Shown here piece by piece: positions 31,727-32,499 of a DNA stretch of 32,499 bases. A program made the position numbers and the translations under genes. The stretch's first letter is position 1; the number at the start of each line of letters is the position of its first letter. The notes under the pieces were generated by a model. It was given only the letters and a program-made list of their open reading frames with translations, was not told where the DNA came from and made no database searches. The DNA is taken from NCBI GenBank assembly GCA_023484805.1, contig JAMDAM010000025.1:1-32499 (forward strand), given 5' to 3'. This DNA is from Thermoplasmatota archaeon. GTDB taxonomy: Archaea; Thermoplasmatota; Thermoplasmata; Thermoplasmatales; Thermoplasmataceae.

Positions 31727-32499
31727 TCATGAACTGCTCTCCGGAAGGGTCCGCAGGATCCTGCCCGCATACAGGTAGACGATGTAAGAAAGCACTATTC
31801 CCAGCAGCGCTAATGGCCCCCACATCAGCACTGGATCGGAATAGAAGTATGACAGCATGACAGTTCCGACGAGCGGCGCTATTGGCTGAACCAGCCCAAT
31901 GACAAGCTGCGCGGCTCCAAAGTACTGCCCACGCTTGTCCGGCGGAGACATCTTGCCGATAATGCTGTATATCACCGGTGAAATCACGTTCTCGCCCATT
32001 GTGATAGCTACTACGTCAATGACCAGGAAAACAATGCCGGAAAAGAATGCAAGGGCGAGGAATGAAAAGGAATAGATAAGGCCGCCTATTGCTATCCTGG
32101 TGCTGTCCCTTACCCTTTGAAACAGTATGTTGGTGGGCATCTGCAGGAATACAACTGCAAACCCGTTGACTGTATATAGTATACCTATGGCCCTGTTGGT
32201 TATGAAGTCGACCCTGCTCCAGAATAGCGTGAGGGTTGTGCCCCACTGTCCGGCCACGAAGAATATTGACCCGATAAGCAGGCTGATTATGATGAACTTG
32301 GTGTCCTTCCTCGGGAATGAAAAGCCTGAGGATGACAGGCTCGTCATGTGCGGCGTCTCCTGGACATAAAGGGCGTATATGATCCATTCAACAGCAGTTG
32401 ACACCGCAGGGAAGAGGAATACATAGCCGTAGTTCAGGTACGACAGGAAGCCTCCTATTGCAGGCCCAGCGGAGAAGCCTATGTTTGCCATTATCCTGA
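31727..32499 (-). CDS. Major facilitator superfamily transporter, C-terminal part (cut by window edge)
   Basis: The visible 257 residues begin inside the protein. The frame stays open to the right edge and reads RIMANIGFSAGPAIGGFLSYL, which matches the end of helix four and start of helix five of a 12-helix MFS carrier. The internal ATG at 32491 is therefore not the true start, and helices one to three lie beyond the window. Further segments include the central cytoplasmic loop (PHMTSLSSSGFSFPRKD) and the helix pair with GENVISPVIYSIIGKMSPPDKRGQ, similar to multidrug exporters. The substrate is unknown. Confidence 0.85.
   Translation of the reverse strand, partial: RIMANIGFSAGPAIGGFLSYLNYGYVFLFPAVSTAVEWIIYALYVQETPHMTSLSSSGFSFPRKDTKFIIISLLIGSIFFVAGQWGTTLTLFWSRVDFITNRAIGILYTVNGFAVVFLQMPTNILFQRVRDSTRIAIGGLIYSFSFLALAFFSGIVFLVIDVVAITMGENVISPVIYSIIGKMSPPDKRGQYFGAAQLVIGLVQPIAPLVGTVMLSYFYSDPVLMWGPLALLGIVLSYIVYLYAGRILRTLPESSS

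Noticed and set aside
1-32499. CRISPR arrays, insertion sequences, rRNA genes
   Set aside because: No regularly spaced repeats, no transposase-like frame and no rRNA-like sequence was seen when reading through. The only tRNA found is tRNA-Trp.

Overview
The window is a compact chromosome segment from an archaeon, most likely of the Thermoplasmata (Thermoplasmatales and relatives). Several gene types are archaeal or eukaryote-like: TATA-binding protein, the small subunit of DNA polymerase D, archaeal-type ribosomal proteins L11, S2 and L41e, TruD, an archaeal tRNA-splicing endonuclease, and a Trp tRNA split by an intron. The futalosine menaquinone genes, the fused phosphopantetheine adenylyltransferase/NTPase and the tandem-domain splicing endonuclease point to Thermoplasmata. 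Genus and species cannot be decided from the sequence alone. Many genes have an AT-rich box about 22-30 bases before the start codon and no leader, so leaderless transcription looks common. Others, mostly inside operons, carry GGTGA or GGAGG ribosome sites.

Layout. 1-60 is the start of rpl11, cut by the left edge. 61-736 is gene-poor, with one small putative exported protein. 737-5263 holds comB, mptE, a DUF373 membrane protein and an S9 peptidase. 5353-6792 holds an unknown protein and ribosomal protein S2. 6991-10332 holds the splicing endonuclease, a divergent small GTPase, an aminotransferase, a two-helix membrane protein and a zinc ribbon. 10451-13649 holds the PPAT/NTPase fusion, a DUF59 iron-sulfur assembly protein, TBP and TruD. 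13656-16779 is the menaquinone block mqnC, mqnE and mqnA, with mqnC divergent from mqnE-mqnA. 16821-19884 holds IMP dehydrogenase, a family 4 uracil-DNA glycosylase and an EamA transporter. 20232-22386 holds the PolD small subunit, a small helical protein, L41e and the intron-containing tRNA-Trp. 22387-26222 is a looser accessory stretch: hairpins and palindromes, a retropepsin-like protease with its DUF5678-like partner, DinB, and several unknown proteins. 26343 to the end holds a DUF72 protein, a two-gene ABC exporter, an orphan DNA adenine methylase, a DUF998 protein, another membrane protein and a truncated MFS transporter.

Most notable point. The 68-nt intron of tRNA-Trp(CCA) reads as a complete box C/D guide RNA. 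It has two 12-nt guide spacers, one aimed at C34 and one at position 39 of the same tRNA, each at the exact N+5 position. Its terminal C and D boxes both depart from consensus, but in a compensatory way (G6-C1 becomes U6-A1). Both guide duplexes run into the intron, so the guide should act on the unspliced precursor. The L41e stop codon lies directly against tRNA nucleotide 1, so one transcript appears to carry a ribosomal protein mRNA, a tRNA and a guide RNA. The endonuclease needed to release the intron is encoded in the same window (6991-7920).
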